Source: G965247475 sp965247475 (lineage in GTDB: Bacteria > Chloroflexota > UBA11872). From it: a stretch of DNA of 64,000 nucleotides. The translations under genes were made by a program, and so were the position numbers. This document shows positions 28,062 to 36,076 of the stretch, one piece after another. The number at the start of each line of letters is the position of its first letter. Within the stretch, counting starts at the first letter, position 1. Under the pieces are notes generated by a model. The model did no database searches. It worked only from the letters and a program-made list of their open reading frames with translations, and was not told where the DNA came from. Location of the stretch: positions 1,922,001 to 1,986,000 of the forward strand of contig OZ252016.1 of the NCBI GenBank assembly GCA_965247475.1. Direction: 5' to 3'.

Positions 28062-28684
28062 CCGGTTCCCGACCGTCGGCCGCATGGCCGCTCAACCGCT
28101 GGATCGTGGCCACGGCCGCGATCAGCGGCGCGGTCGCGGCGCTGGTTGCGCTGGTGATCGTGCTGGTGGCCAGCCCAATCTATCGCGCCGAGACGAACAT
28201 ATCGATCCGGCCGCGAATCGCCGATCTGGGTGCGGCCGAGGCGGCCGGGCGGTTGATCCGGAACTACGCCGTGTGGGTGGACTCCGAGGCGTACGTGTCG
28301 CGCATCGCTGAAGATGCGCGGCGCGGGCTCGCCATCCCACAGGTGCTGGAAAACGTGCGGGTCGGCGGCGATGCCGATCGCCTGTTGGTGACCATCCAGT
28401 CGGAAGACACGGATGCGGCTCGGGCGGCCGCGACGGTCAACGGTCTGGCGGCACTATTGGTTGACGAGGTGGCGACGCCGGCGCGAACCGACGATCCCGA
28501 GAAGGGCCTCGAGGTCGCGATCATCGATCCAGCCGCGGCGCCCACCTCAGCCGTCTGGCCGCGGCCCGAAGTCGTGCTGCCGCTGGCGGCGGCGATCGGG
28601 GCCGCGCTGGGGGCAACCTACGCGTGGCTGGCCGGACTCGGGACGGCGCGCCAGCGCGCCGGGGAAGCGGCCCCCCATGGATAA
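28058..28684 (+). CDS. Second Wzz-like membrane protein
   Basis: A 208-residue protein with two membrane helices (about residues 17-40 and 168-190) and a periplasmic segment. The segment opens PIYRAETNISIRPRIADLGA, the beta strand following the first helix in Wzz/CapA proteins. PPxxP-type motifs are reduced to a Pro-containing stretch, AAPTSAVWPRPEV, before the second helix, as in co-polymerases. The start overlaps the end of the first Wzz-like gene by four bases, and its end overlaps the CpsD-like gene by eight. Two adjacent small co-polymerase subunits suggest a hetero-oligomeric ring, which is inference. Confidence 0.78.
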   Translation: MTGSRPSAAWPLNRWIVATAAISGAVAALVALVIVLVASPIYRAETNISIRPRIADLGAAEAAGRLIRNYAVWVDSEAYVSRIAEDARRGLAIPQVLENVRVGGDADRLLVTIQSEDTDAARAAATVNGLAALLVDEVATPARTDDPEKGLEVAIIDPAAAPTSAVWPRPEVVLPLAAAIGAALGATYAWLAGLGTARQRAGEAAPHG

Positions 28685-29264
28685 GCCGCAAATCAGCGGC
28701 GATCTGCCGGGGGACGGCCAGGTCGACGACGGGATCCCGGCACTGCGGGCCAATGTCTTGATCGCGCTGGCAGGCGCGCGCGATCCGGTGGTGGCCGTGA
28801 CCAGCCCGCACGCATCGGAGAACCGCCGTCGCGTGGCCGCACACCTGGCCGCCGCGCTGACCGGCACCGGGCGGCGGGTGCTGCTGATCGATGCCGACGT
28901 GGCCCCGGGCGCCGCGACCGGCGGCGACGCGGCCCTGATAGACCTGGGCAATGGCTTGTTTACCCGTGCCACGGCCGCGGTGCTGTCCGGCGATTCGGCG
29001 CTGCTGCTATCGGAGGCGTTCGAGGCCGAGCTCGGCGCGGGCCGGTCGGAGTTTGACATCACGGTGGTGGCGGCCCCTCCGCTGCTGGATGTGCCGGAGA
29101 CGCGGGCCGTGGCCGCGATGGCAACCGGAACGCTGCTGGTAGTGGACGACGGGCACTCGAACCGAGACGACGCGATCCGAGCGGCGCGGATCATGCGAGA
29201 GGCCAGGGTCAAGACGCTGGGCGCGGTGATCGCGCGGCCCGGCCGGCAAGCGTCTGGGGGCTAG
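28677..29264 (+). CDS. Degenerate CpsD/BY-kinase-like protein lacking a P-loop
   Basis: The 195-residue product has the fold pattern of CpsD/MinD-type ATPases: AVTSPH, then a helix, then RRVLLIDADVAPGA (the Walker A' site), then a FDITVVAAPPLLDVPETR strand. But the Walker A position reads PHASENRRR, without Gly-Lys-Ser/Thr, and the Walker B Asp is Ala (VVAAPP). There is no C-terminal Tyr cluster. It therefore cannot bind ATP in the normal way, although it sits where an exopolysaccharide BY-kinase would. It may be a structural partner of the two Wzz-like proteins. It is the last gene of the cluster, and the next gene converges on it. Confidence 0.8.
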   Translation: MDKPQISGDLPGDGQVDDGIPALRANVLIALAGARDPVVAVTSPHASENRRRVAAHLAAALTGTGRRVLLIDADVAPGAATGGDAALIDLGNGLFTRATAAVLSGDSALLLSEAFEAELGAGRSEFDITVVAAPPLLDVPETRAVAAMATGTLLVVDDGHSNRDDAIRAARIMREARVKTLGAVIARPGRQASGG

Positions 29265-30301
29265 GCCACGCCGGGCGCGTCGCTGCGGTTGATTGGTCCG
29301 AAGTCGTCCGGCGATTTGGCCTCGGGGAGCATGCGCTCGTACGCCGCGCGCGTGATGGCGTCCACTTCGCGCGCAATATCGTCCGGGATCTGAGCGTCGG
29401 CGGCCTCGACCGCCGACGCCACCTCGGACGCCGACCGAAACCCGACCAGCGCGGTGGAAACGGCCTGCTCCCGCAAGACCCAGTTGACCGCCAGCTGCGG
29501 CAGCGTCACGCCGGCCTGCGCGGCCAGCGGCTCCAGCCGCGCGACGGCGGCGACGTTCTTGGAGAAGTGGTCAGGTGCGAAAAGGGGTAGGCCGAAAGCC
29601 AAGCCGCCCTTGCGGCCCTTCGGACGGCGCCAATCGTCGTCGTCGAACATAGTGTCGGCGGTAAACGCTCCGGTCAGCAAGCCGTGCGCGAGTGACCCGT
29701 AGGCCATGATTTCGATCCCGTGCTCGCGGCAATACGGAATGATGTCGGCCTCGCGCCGGCGGTCGAGCTGGTGATAGCCGATCTGATCGGTGGCGATCGG
29801 CGCCGCGGCGACGAATGCCTCGAGCCGATCGAGCGGCAGGTTGGAGACGCCCAGCTGCCGGACCTTGCCCTCGTCGACCAGCTCGCGCATCACGTCGGCC
29901 GTCTCTTCCACCGGCGTCTCGTAGTCCGGCCAGTGATGGATGTAGATGTCGATGTAGTCGGTGTCGAGGTCACGCAAGCTGGCCTCGCAGTCCTCGCGGA
30001 CCGATGCGCGACGGGAATCGCGATAGTACTTGCCCTGCCCCTCGTGCCAGCGGATGCCGAACTTGGTGGCGATCACGATCTGGTCTCGACGGCCCGTGAG
30101 CGCGCGCGCGAGCACTTGCTCCGAATGACCCATCCCGTAGCCGGCGGCCGTATCGAAGAGATTTACCCCGGCGTCCAGGGCGGCGTGAATGGCCCCAATC
30201 GATTCGTCGTCAACGACCGCGCCGTACTTCTGAGCGCCCATCGGCCAGCCGCCGAAGCCGACGACCGACACCTCGCGGTCTCCAAGAGCTCGGTATTGCA
30301 T
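29261..30301 (-). CDS. Aldo/keto reductase
   Basis: This 346-residue NADPH-type oxidoreductase starts at ATG 30301; an upstream ATG in frame is less likely. The catalytic tetrad is visible: Asp in NLFDTAAGYGMGHSEQ with Tyr, Lys in VIATKFG and His in YIHHWPDYE. The cofactor segment near the C-terminus, STALVGFRSASEV, is standard. Proteins of this kind reduce aldehydes and ketones or sugars; the substrate cannot be told. It overlaps the last exopolysaccharide gene by four bases tail to tail and diverges from the ribosomal operon. Confidence 0.95.
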   Translation of the reverse strand: MQYRALGDREVSVVGFGGWPMGAQKYGAVVDDESIGAIHAALDAGVNLFDTAAGYGMGHSEQVLARALTGRRDQIVIATKFGIRWHEGQGKYYRDSRRASVREDCEASLRDLDTDYIDIYIHHWPDYETPVEETADVMRELVDEGKVRQLGVSNLPLDRLEAFVAAAPIATDQIGYHQLDRRREADIIPYCREHGIEIMAYGSLAHGLLTGAFTADTMFDDDDWRRPKGRKGGLAFGLPLFAPDHFSKNVAAVARLEPLAAQAGVTLPQLAVNWVLREQAVSTALVGFRSASEVASAVEAADAQIPDDIAREVDAITRAAYERMLPEAKSPDDFGPINRSDAPGVA

Positions 30302-30507
30302 GTGGAACGGCCTCGTTGCGGGGCGCGCTGCGCAGCGTGACCCGCGGCTCACGGCGCGTCAAGTTCGGAACGCGGTTCACGCAACTCAGGGGCGAAGTGT
30401 GGCCTCGCATAGGCGCCGCTGGTAGCATGGCGAACCGGTTCCGGCTGCGTGACGAACGCGGACGGGACCCCATTTCTCGATTCAACCAAGCGAGTTCGAG
30501 GACATCT
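30302..30507. other. Divergent promoter region of aldo/keto reductase and rplU
   Basis: About 205 bases. No clear consensus promoter or leader fold was recognised. Confidence 0.4.
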
Positions 30508-31098
30508 GTGGCATTCGCGGTGATCGCCAGCGGCGGTAAGCAGTTTCGCGTCGCGCCCGGCGACGTGATCGACATCGAGCGCGTGGACGGGGCGACGCCG
30601 TCGATCACGTTCGCGGACGTGCTGCTCGTGTCGGACGAGAAGCAGGTCCAGGTCGGCACGCCGCTGGTTGCGGGCGCGGCCGTTCGCGGGACCGTGCTCG
30701 GCGAAGTGAAAGGCCGCAAGATCCGCATCCTGAACTACCAGCCCAAGAAGCGCCATCAGCGGCATATGGGCCACCGGCAACGGTACACGCGCGTTCGGAT
30801 CGACGAGATCGACACCGCGGCGGCGCCGCCCCAGGCCACGGCTACGGCCGCGCCGAAGGCGCGGGCGGCGGCGAAGCCGGCCGCGAAGCCCACGGCGGCG
30901 GCCACGCCGCGCGCCAAGGCCACGCCGGCGGCGAAGCCGACCAGGCCCTTGGCCGCGGCCAAGGCAAAGGCAAAGGGCGGCGCGAAGGCCCGGGGCGTGG
31001 CAAAGGCAAAGGCGGCGCCCACAGGGAAGGGCAAGCCGGCGGCCAAGGCGAAGCCCAAGGGCAAGGCAAAGGCGAAACCCAAGACGACGGGGAGCTAG
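30508..31098 (+). CDS. rplU: 50S ribosomal protein L21 with long basic extension
   Basis: The start is GTG 30508. The conserved L21 core covers about the first 103 residues: FAVIASGGKQFRV, GTVLGEVKGRKIRIL and YQPKKRHQRHMGHRQRYTRV. L21 binds 23S rRNA in the large subunit. A tail of about 90 residues made almost only of Ala, Lys, Pro, Gly and Thr follows, with repeated AKAKA and KPAAKP units. Typical L21 ends near residue 103. Such tails occur in some high-GC bacteria and may bind nucleic acid nonspecifically. The gene lies 38 bases before rpmA, the usual order. Confidence 0.96.
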   Translation: MAFAVIASGGKQFRVAPGDVIDIERVDGATPSITFADVLLVSDEKQVQVGTPLVAGAAVRGTVLGEVKGRKIRILNYQPKKRHQRHMGHRQRYTRVRIDEIDTAAAPPQATATAAPKARAAAKPAAKPTAAATPRAKATPAAKPTRPLAAAKAKAKGGAKARGVAKAKAAPTGKGKPAAKAKPKGKAKAKPKTTGS

Positions 31099-31136
31099 AC
31101 GGCGCGGCAGCGCGCCGCTGAGAAGGACGCAGCGGA

Positions 31137-31391
31137 ATGGCACACAAGAAAGGTCTCGGCAGCTCCCGCAACGGGCGCGACAGCAACCCCAAGATGCTGG
31201 GGGTCAAGCGCTTCGCCGGCGAGCTTGTGGGCGTCGGTGAGATCCTGGTGCGGCAACGCGGCACGAGGCTGTTGCCGGGGCCAAACGTCGGCCTCGGCCG
31301 CGATCACACGCTGTTCGCGCTCAGCGACGGCCACGTCGTCTACGAGCGCGTCCGTGGACGCGTTCGCGTCCGGGTGGCCGCGCCCGCGTAG
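31137..31391 (+). CDS. rpmA: 50S ribosomal protein L27
   Basis: The 84-residue L27 sits near the peptidyl-transferase centre. Its start MAHKKGLGSSRNGRDSNPKM is the family hallmark. It is preceded by GAAGGACGCAGCGGA. In most bacteria rplU-rpmA is followed by the GTPase obgE; here a tRNA-Ala gene and accessory genes follow instead. Length and sequence are normal. Confidence 0.97.
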   Translation: MAHKKGLGSSRNGRDSNPKMLGVKRFAGELVGVGEILVRQRGTRLLPGPNVGLGRDHTLFALSDGHVVYERVRGRVRVRVAAPA

Positions 31392-31403
31392 CGCCGAGCG
31401 ATT

Positions 31404-31479
31404 GGGCCGATAGCTCAGCTGGAAGAGCGCCGCACTCGCATTGCGGAGGTCGTGGGTTCGAATCCCATTCGGTCCACCA
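31404..31479 (+). tRNA. tRNA-Ala (anticodon CGC)
   Basis: Acceptor arm GGGCCGA/TCGGTCC pairs with one G-T. The anticodon stem CCGCA/TGCGG encloses CTCGCAT, giving anticodon CGC at 31437-31439. D arm GCTCAGCTGGAAGAGC and T loop GGTTCGAATCC are standard, and CCA is encoded. The 3' end is repeated downstream at 32868 and 34117. Confidence 0.97.
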
Positions 31480-31530
31480 GACTGGACAAAATCAAGAACC
31501 TTCGTCTTGAGGTTCGTTCTGGACCTATAG
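31471..31530 (+). repeat. tRNA 3'-end repeat, copy 1 (in tRNA-Ala and flank)
   Basis: TCCACCAGACTGGACAAAAT then CAAGAACCTTCG. Copies 2 and 3 at 32868 and 34117 match over the first 30-odd bases with few changes. Confidence 0.75.
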
Positions 31531-31741
31531 TCATGCCTCGACCCCGACATCGGCGATCGATGGCACCCCACATGGTCCGAGGCTGCCTCACCCTTGGCAT
31601 GAAGCCGAGTTTCTCTGTCCACTTTTGGTGATGCCTGGTGATTCCATATACGTAGAGCTATCATCCCGAACTCATCACCGATTAGACTGACAGGGCACAC
31701 ATCTTTGTCACCCCTTAGAAAACGGACGGAGGTATCGCGGA
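31531..31741. other. Leader region of the carbamoyltransferase-like gene
   Basis: About 210 bases, lower in GC than the surroundings. No gene. GGAGG lies before ATG 31742. Confidence 0.4.
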
Positions 31742-32668
31742 ATGCCAAAGGATTTCATCTCCTTTCTAGATTGGTCCGCAGACGATCTAAGCGATCTAGT
31801 GAAGGCTGCGCAGACGTTCCGCCGGTGGTGGGTAAAGAAGGAGTCTCCACCAGTACTCAAGGGGCGGCGCATTGCCCTGATGTGGGGTGCGACAGGCTTT
31901 CGAAACCGAGCTGCCTTCGAGTTGGGCATAGCCGAACTCGGTGGCATCCCAGTTGAGATTCCAGGCTCAATCGATGCGAGGGAACCTCTAGAAGATGTGG
32001 CGCGATACCTGGGAAACTGGTTCGACGCTATCGTCGCAAGAACAGCGACCCACGAGCAAATGCTGAGGCTGGCACGTTCCGTTCGAGTTCCGGTGATAAA
32101 TGCCAGAACTTCGTTTAACCACCCCTGCGAGATCCTAGGGGACTTGGCCTATGTCAGGGAACAGAGAGGCGACTTGAACGGCTTGCGTGTTGCATTCATT
32201 GGCGAGGCGACGAACCTCGGTCACTCTTGGTTCGAGGCCGCAGCAAGATACCCAATACACGTCGTCCAAGTGTGCCCGGCGGGATATGAGGTCAAAGCCC
32301 AGTTCCTTCAAAGGATCGCTCGCGAGGCCGAAGGAGAAGTCGCCGTTTCTCAGGATATGCACTCAGCTATCGCTGATGCGGATGTGATCTATACCGACTG
32401 CTGGCCGGCTAGAGCAACCGACGAAGAGCACCAGAGGATAAGGGACTTGTTCCTCCCTTACCAGATCACGGAGGAGATCCTGCGGGCAAGTCCGCAGGAC
32501 GCTCTCTTCCTTCCGTGTCCGCCCGTCCACAGGGGCGAGGAAGTGTCTGATGGCGCCATGAACTGGCCTGGCTGCCGTGTCTACGAGGCGAAAGAGTACC
32601 TGCTGCACGCGCAGAATGCCCTCCTAGTCTCGCTTCTCAACTACAGTGAGATGTCCCAGACTGTCTGA
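31742..32668 (+). CDS. Ornithine/aspartate carbamoyltransferase-like protein with altered phosphate site
   Basis: This 308-residue protein has the two-domain carbamoyltransferase layout. Recognisable blocks are SFNHPCEILGDL (HPxQxLxD), LRVAFIGEATNLGHSW (second-domain start), DADVIYTDCWPAR and PCPPVHRGEEVSDG (the HCLPxHRG loop). The carbamoyl-phosphate motif STRTR, however, is replaced by MWGATGFRNRAAFE. So it may not use carbamoyl phosphate in the usual way; relatives with altered loops use other substrates or none. The base composition is visibly lower in GC than neighbouring core genes, and it lies between two tRNA-derived repeats. That suggests horizontal acquisition. Confidence 0.88.
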   Translation: MPKDFISFLDWSADDLSDLVKAAQTFRRWWVKKESPPVLKGRRIALMWGATGFRNRAAFELGIAELGGIPVEIPGSIDAREPLEDVARYLGNWFDAIVARTATHEQMLRLARSVRVPVINARTSFNHPCEILGDLAYVREQRGDLNGLRVAFIGEATNLGHSWFEAAARYPIHVVQVCPAGYEVKAQFLQRIAREAEGEVAVSQDMHSAIADADVIYTDCWPARATDEEHQRIRDLFLPYQITEEILRASPQDALFLPCPPVHRGEEVSDGAMNWPGCRVYEAKEYLLHAQNALLVSLLNYSEMSQTV

Positions 32669-32867
32669 GGTCGGAGTAGGGAGGACAGGCCGGTTTCACC
32701 TTCGAGGGATCTGAGATCAATCACGTGCTCCACGTGGGCCAAGTAGATGTATCTCTCGCCCTTGGGACGGGCGGCACCCTCTGCATCTTCGCTGGCGACA
32801 TGTCTTCGGCGAGGCCATCGATCTGTCGCTAGCAGAGTTGGCCAGTCTGACATTGCTGGCGGGGCTC
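32669..32867. other. Tail of cassette 1, no gene
   Basis: About 200 bases between the carbamoyltransferase-like gene and the second repeat copy. Nothing recognisable. Confidence 0.4.
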
Positions 32868-32918
32868 GCTCCACCAGACTTGACAAAATCGAGAACTTTC
32901 ACGCTCGCGTTCCGGTCG
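32868..32918 (+). repeat. tRNA 3'-end repeat, copy 2
   Basis: TCCACCAGACTTGACAAAAT then CGAGAACTTTC. It differs from copy 1 at three positions in the first 30 bases. Confidence 0.72.
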
Positions 32919-32981
32919 GCGCTGTAGGCAGAACCGGGCCGCGGAGATCGGTCTCGTCAGCGGCTCCGCCCCGTTGCCAAT

Positions 32982-33836
32982 CTAGTCACCCATCGCGGGC
33001 GACCAGTTGTAGATCCTCGCGAGCGTTCCGCCCATGAGTGCCGACCGCTCTGAATCCGAGAGCCGGTCGGTAACCCGGAACGCCTCGACGCCCTGCTCGT
33101 ACGTCAAGAGCTCTACCGCTCGGGTCCAGTCGGTGCCCCACATGCATCGATCAAAGCCGAACGCGTCAAATACCCTGCCCAGGGGATCCCAGATGTCCGG
33201 GTACGGGAATGCCTGATGCGACAGGGTACAGGCCCCGGAAATCTTGATGGCTATGTTGCCGCATTCGGCCAACGACAGCACGTTGGCCAGGTCGGCAAAC
33301 GGTTCCGGCTGCGCTGGCGGCTCAAAGGGCTGGACCAGACCCACATGATCGACCACCAACTGCGTGTCTGGATGGCGGCGAGCTAGCTCGCGTACAAGAG
33401 GCAGCCTGCCCCAACACATGAGATTCACCGGAACGCCGGCCTGGGCGGCCGTGGCGAGTGCACGACTGAGACCTGGGTCGTCGGCGTCGAATGGCTGGGC
33501 CGTAAGCATGATGCGAACTCCCACCACACCCGGCCTCCCGGTCCACTCAGCTATCTCGTCAGCGACCGATTTCGACTGCGGATCAAATGGCTTGATCAGG
33601 GCGAACCGGTCCGGGTGTTTCGCGTATACATCGAGCGCGTAGCTGGCATCGTAGCGATACAGCGAGAACGGCGAAACCAACAAGGCTCCGTCGACGCCGA
33701 CTGCGTCCATCGCCGCCACCATATCGTCGCCCGTGACCTCATCGGGACCCTGCAAGAATCCGGTCCAAGGACGTTCAGGGCGGTTGCGCTCGTAGGCATG
33801 TACTTGTGAGTCAATTGTGGGAGTCCGAGTCGCCAT
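32982..33836 (-). CDS. Amidohydrolase family 2 (TIM-barrel metal hydrolase)
   Basis: A 284-residue hydrolase of the PF04909 type, related to 2-pyrone-4,6-dicarboxylate lactonases and ACMS decarboxylases. It has a clear AGGAGAAGG ribosome site before ATG 33836. Features are the first-strand motif TIDSQVHAYERN (here DxxH instead of the full HxH), KPFDPQSKSVADEIAEW, QLVVDHVGLVQP and MWGTDWTRAVELL near the C-terminus with the metal Asp. It likely hydrolyses a lactone or decarboxylates an aromatic-degradation intermediate. The loss of one N-terminal His matches several divalent-metal-independent relatives. It lies between repeat copies 2 and 3, on the opposite strand from the carbamoyltransferase-like gene. 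Confidence 0.9.
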   Translation of the reverse strand: MATRTPTIDSQVHAYERNRPERPWTGFLQGPDEVTGDDMVAAMDAVGVDGALLVSPFSLYRYDASYALDVYAKHPDRFALIKPFDPQSKSVADEIAEWTGRPGVVGVRIMLTAQPFDADDPGLSRALATAAQAGVPVNLMCWGRLPLVRELARRHPDTQLVVDHVGLVQPFEPPAQPEPFADLANVLSLAECGNIAIKISGACTLSHQAFPYPDIWDPLGRVFDAFGFDRCMWGTDWTRAVELLTYEQGVEAFRVTDRLSDSERSALMGGTLARIYNWSPAMGD

Positions 33837-34116
33837 CGTCCTTCTCCTCGTGATTCATAGCTGTCGGGTTTGTGTGTGAGGTTCTACTCCAAAGATCCCG
33901 GGAGTTGTCGACTGGGACATATCAGTCTACACCTGAACCGGGCTGCTATTGGCAGACAAGGGTTGTGGCCAGCGACAAGCGGAGGTTTCCGGGGCCAGCT
34001 CAGTACATCCCTGCTATCGTCTGGTTGTATCTCGTAGTCTTGGCTCGAGTACTTCCGCCACTATGAAATCAACGGCCCAACCACCCACTGAGAGGTCCTG
34101 TCTACGGTCTCCATAG
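33837..34116. other. Intergenic region before repeat copy 3
   Basis: About 280 bases, lower in GC than the core genome, with no gene supported. Confidence 0.4.
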
Positions 34117-34166
34117 GCCCACCAAGCTACACAGAATCAAGATCCTTCGTGCGACGGTTCGGCCTC
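34117..34166 (+). repeat. tRNA 3'-end repeat, copy 3 (degenerate)
   Basis: GGCCCACCAAGCTACACAGA then ATCAAGATCCTTCGT and a GGTTCG. It aligns with copy 1 over about 33 bases with some changes. Confidence 0.55.
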
Positions 34167-34239
34167 GCCCTGTAGATGATGCGAGAGCTGCCGCAGGTGT
34201 CCGAGCCAGCGACCTCACCCACGCTGAGGCCGGCGCAAC

Positions 34240-35382
34240 TCACTGAGGAGTCGCGTCGATCCTCGATTCAATCTCATCGAGAAACGATGGGTCGTAGGTT
34301 TCATGGACGTGGTTGCTGTTCCAGAGGCCGGAGCGGCGAACACGCTCGCGGTCGCTGCAATGGCCGAGCCACTCCGTCGACGGCCCGTCGGCGGCAGGCC
34401 GGCGATAGCCGCTCAACAGTGCGATGGCATTGCGTTCGATCAAACCGCGGTTGGACCCGGGGCCGGGGGCGTCGCTCACGTTCAGCCAGAGGAACGGCAT
34501 CTGACCGATGTACTCGCTAACGCGGGTCTCGAGGTCCGCCTCGGCCTCGTTCACGGCAGCCCTGTCAACGCCCAGCCTCCGTGCGGCTTCGCCGGCGCTT
34601 CCGGCAACGCCCCACGACTCCGGCTGAGGGATGTCGTTTCGTTTGGCCTGGGCGATGCCCACGATCAGTCGGAAGATCGATCCGCGATGGTTCCCACCAC
34701 CGGATCGGGAACTGCCGCGATGTTGAGACAGCCGATCCCACAACGTACTTCGCGAACCGCTCTTCAGCCCATGCGTGCCGACCCGAACGACCCGTGGCCC
34801 GCCGCCCGTCCCCGATCGGGCTTCACCGCTCTCATGGAAGAAGTACACGCCGCGCGGCGGCCAGTTCATCCCGCGGCGGCAGTCTGCTAGGACCCTGGGG
34901 CCACCGATCCGCGCGGCGAGGCGGTCGAGCAGCTCGTAGAAGCGGATGGTGTCGGCGAGCCGATCAGCCCGAAGCTCGCTGGTCAACCAGCTCAACTGCT
35001 CGCCGATTCTCAAGCCTTGCATCGGGACGGAGACGACCAGACCACGACTTCGCAGCGACGGTGTCAGGAACTCGCGATAGCGTTGACCGGCCAGGAATAC
35101 GACGGATCCGACGCCGTCCAGATGCGGCTCCAGTTGGGTCAGCACCTTAGCCGCCCAGCGGCGGCGGTCCGCCACCGGCATGGTGTTCAGGGTGAGATCG
35201 TACGGCGCGATCATCTCATCGGGCTGAACCAGGCCGTGTTTAGCGGATAGGACAAACCAGGGCCAACCCGTTCTGTCCGCATAGGCGCGGGCCTTGCGGA
35301 ACCAGGGGGAGGTGTACAGGTCTCTCGCGGGTGCGGGCGACGACCGTTTCCGCCCCACGCAGGACACCAGGCAAAGGCTCAT
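34240..35382 (-). CDS. DUF6884-like domain fused to GIY-YIG-like nuclease domain
   Basis: The start is ATG 35382 behind AAGGAGG, giving about 380 residues. The N-terminal domain (about residues 1-140) has VSCVGRKR, DLYTSPWFRKARAYA and FVLSAKHGLV, the pattern of DUF6884 proteins. The C-terminal domain opens GVYFFHESGEARSG and continues VVRVGTHGL, STLWDRLSQHRG and RGSIFR. It ends with a conserved Glu in LIERNAIALL, which is the order of residues in GIY-YIG nucleases. Such fusions occur in accessory regions, and a DNA-targeting role is possible. The nuclease assignment is inference. It lies just beyond the tRNA-derived repeats. Confidence 0.8.
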   Translation of the reverse strand: MSLCLVSCVGRKRSSPAPARDLYTSPWFRKARAYADRTGWPWFVLSAKHGLVQPDEMIAPYDLTLNTMPVADRRRWAAKVLTQLEPHLDGVGSVVFLAGQRYREFLTPSLRSRGLVVSVPMQGLRIGEQLSWLTSELRADRLADTIRFYELLDRLAARIGGPRVLADCRRGMNWPPRGVYFFHESGEARSGTGGGPRVVRVGTHGLKSGSRSTLWDRLSQHRGSSRSGGGNHRGSIFRLIVGIAQAKRNDIPQPESWGVAGSAGEAARRLGVDRAAVNEAEADLETRVSEYIGQMPFLWLNVSDAPGPGSNRGLIERNAIALLSGYRRPAADGPSTEWLGHCSDRERVRRSGLWNSNHVHETYDPSFLDEIESRIDATPQ

Positions 35383-35660
35383 TCGATGGGTGCCTCCTTC
35401 CGGCGCTCGGGCATACTCCCCTGTTCTCGAGTTCCGTCTCGCGGAGCCCGCTCTCAATCGTCTCGCCGGTGCTCGGTCTCCGTCCGGTTGCCGCGTGCCG
35501 CCTGCTGGCCACCACCGGCCTCGGCGGCTGCGGACGGCGCCTGGCGCGGCATGGGACCGGGCACGGTCGACGTGGGTCCCGCCACCCGTTCGCGGCGGTC
35601 GACGGTAGAGCGCGGTTCGCGAAAGCGCCCTGTATGCGCCCGAGCCGGATATGTTCCTGG

Positions 35661-35690
35661 CCCCCCGGCATCCGCCGGGGTGACGGGGTG
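35661..35690 (+). repeat. Dispersed repeat D
   Basis: CCCCCCGGCATCCGCCGGGG followed by TGACGGGG, a short palindrome. Other copies are at 53161 and 59648. Confidence 0.7.
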
Positions 35691-35704
35691 GGGCCTGTCA
35701 AACC

Positions 35705-35740
35705 ATCCACCCTGAGCCCTTCGACAGGCTCAGGGTGGAT
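35705..35740. repeat. Repeat B hairpin, perfect inverted repeat
   Basis: ATCCACCCTGAGCC (35705-35718) pairs exactly with GGCTCAGGGTGGAT (35727-35740) around CTTCGACA. It is the hairpin form of the CCCTTCGACAGGCTCAGG family. Confidence 0.85.
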
Positions 35741-35774
35741 GGGGGGATACGCGCGGGGGCGCCACGAGGCCCCT

Positions 35775-35866
35775 TCGATGGACTCAGGACAGGCCCTTCG
35801 ACAGGCTCAGGACATGCTTTCGCCGGTCCGGGGGCCATCAGATTCCTCGCTCTGCTCGGCATGACG
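35775..35866 (+). repeat. Dispersed repeats B and A, adjacent
   Basis: CCTTCGATGGACTCAGGACA, CCCTTCGACAGGCTCAGGAC, then CGCCGGTCCGGGGGCCATCA and CTGCTCGGCATGACG. The same B-B-A order occurs at 45115-45211. Confidence 0.78.
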
Positions 35867-36076
35867 TTGAGGTTCATTTCGTCCTCGCGCAAACTCAGTC
35901 CACCCTCTGTCATCTCGAGCCTCCCACCTCGTCATCTCGAGCTGCCACCATGTCATGCTGAGCGGAGCGAAGGCTTGTGCTGAGGCTCTCGAAGGGATCA
36001 CACGCTGATCGATCAGGCGCGCCTCGCGGGGCGCTGGTGGCGCTGGCTGACACTTGCCGCCCTGCTCGCCATCTGC

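Larger units (their letters stand above)
35383..36005. other. Repeat-rich intergenic region
   Basis: About 620 bases with copies of repeats D, B and A; no gene is supported. Short frames here are made of repeat sequence. Confidence 0.55.
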
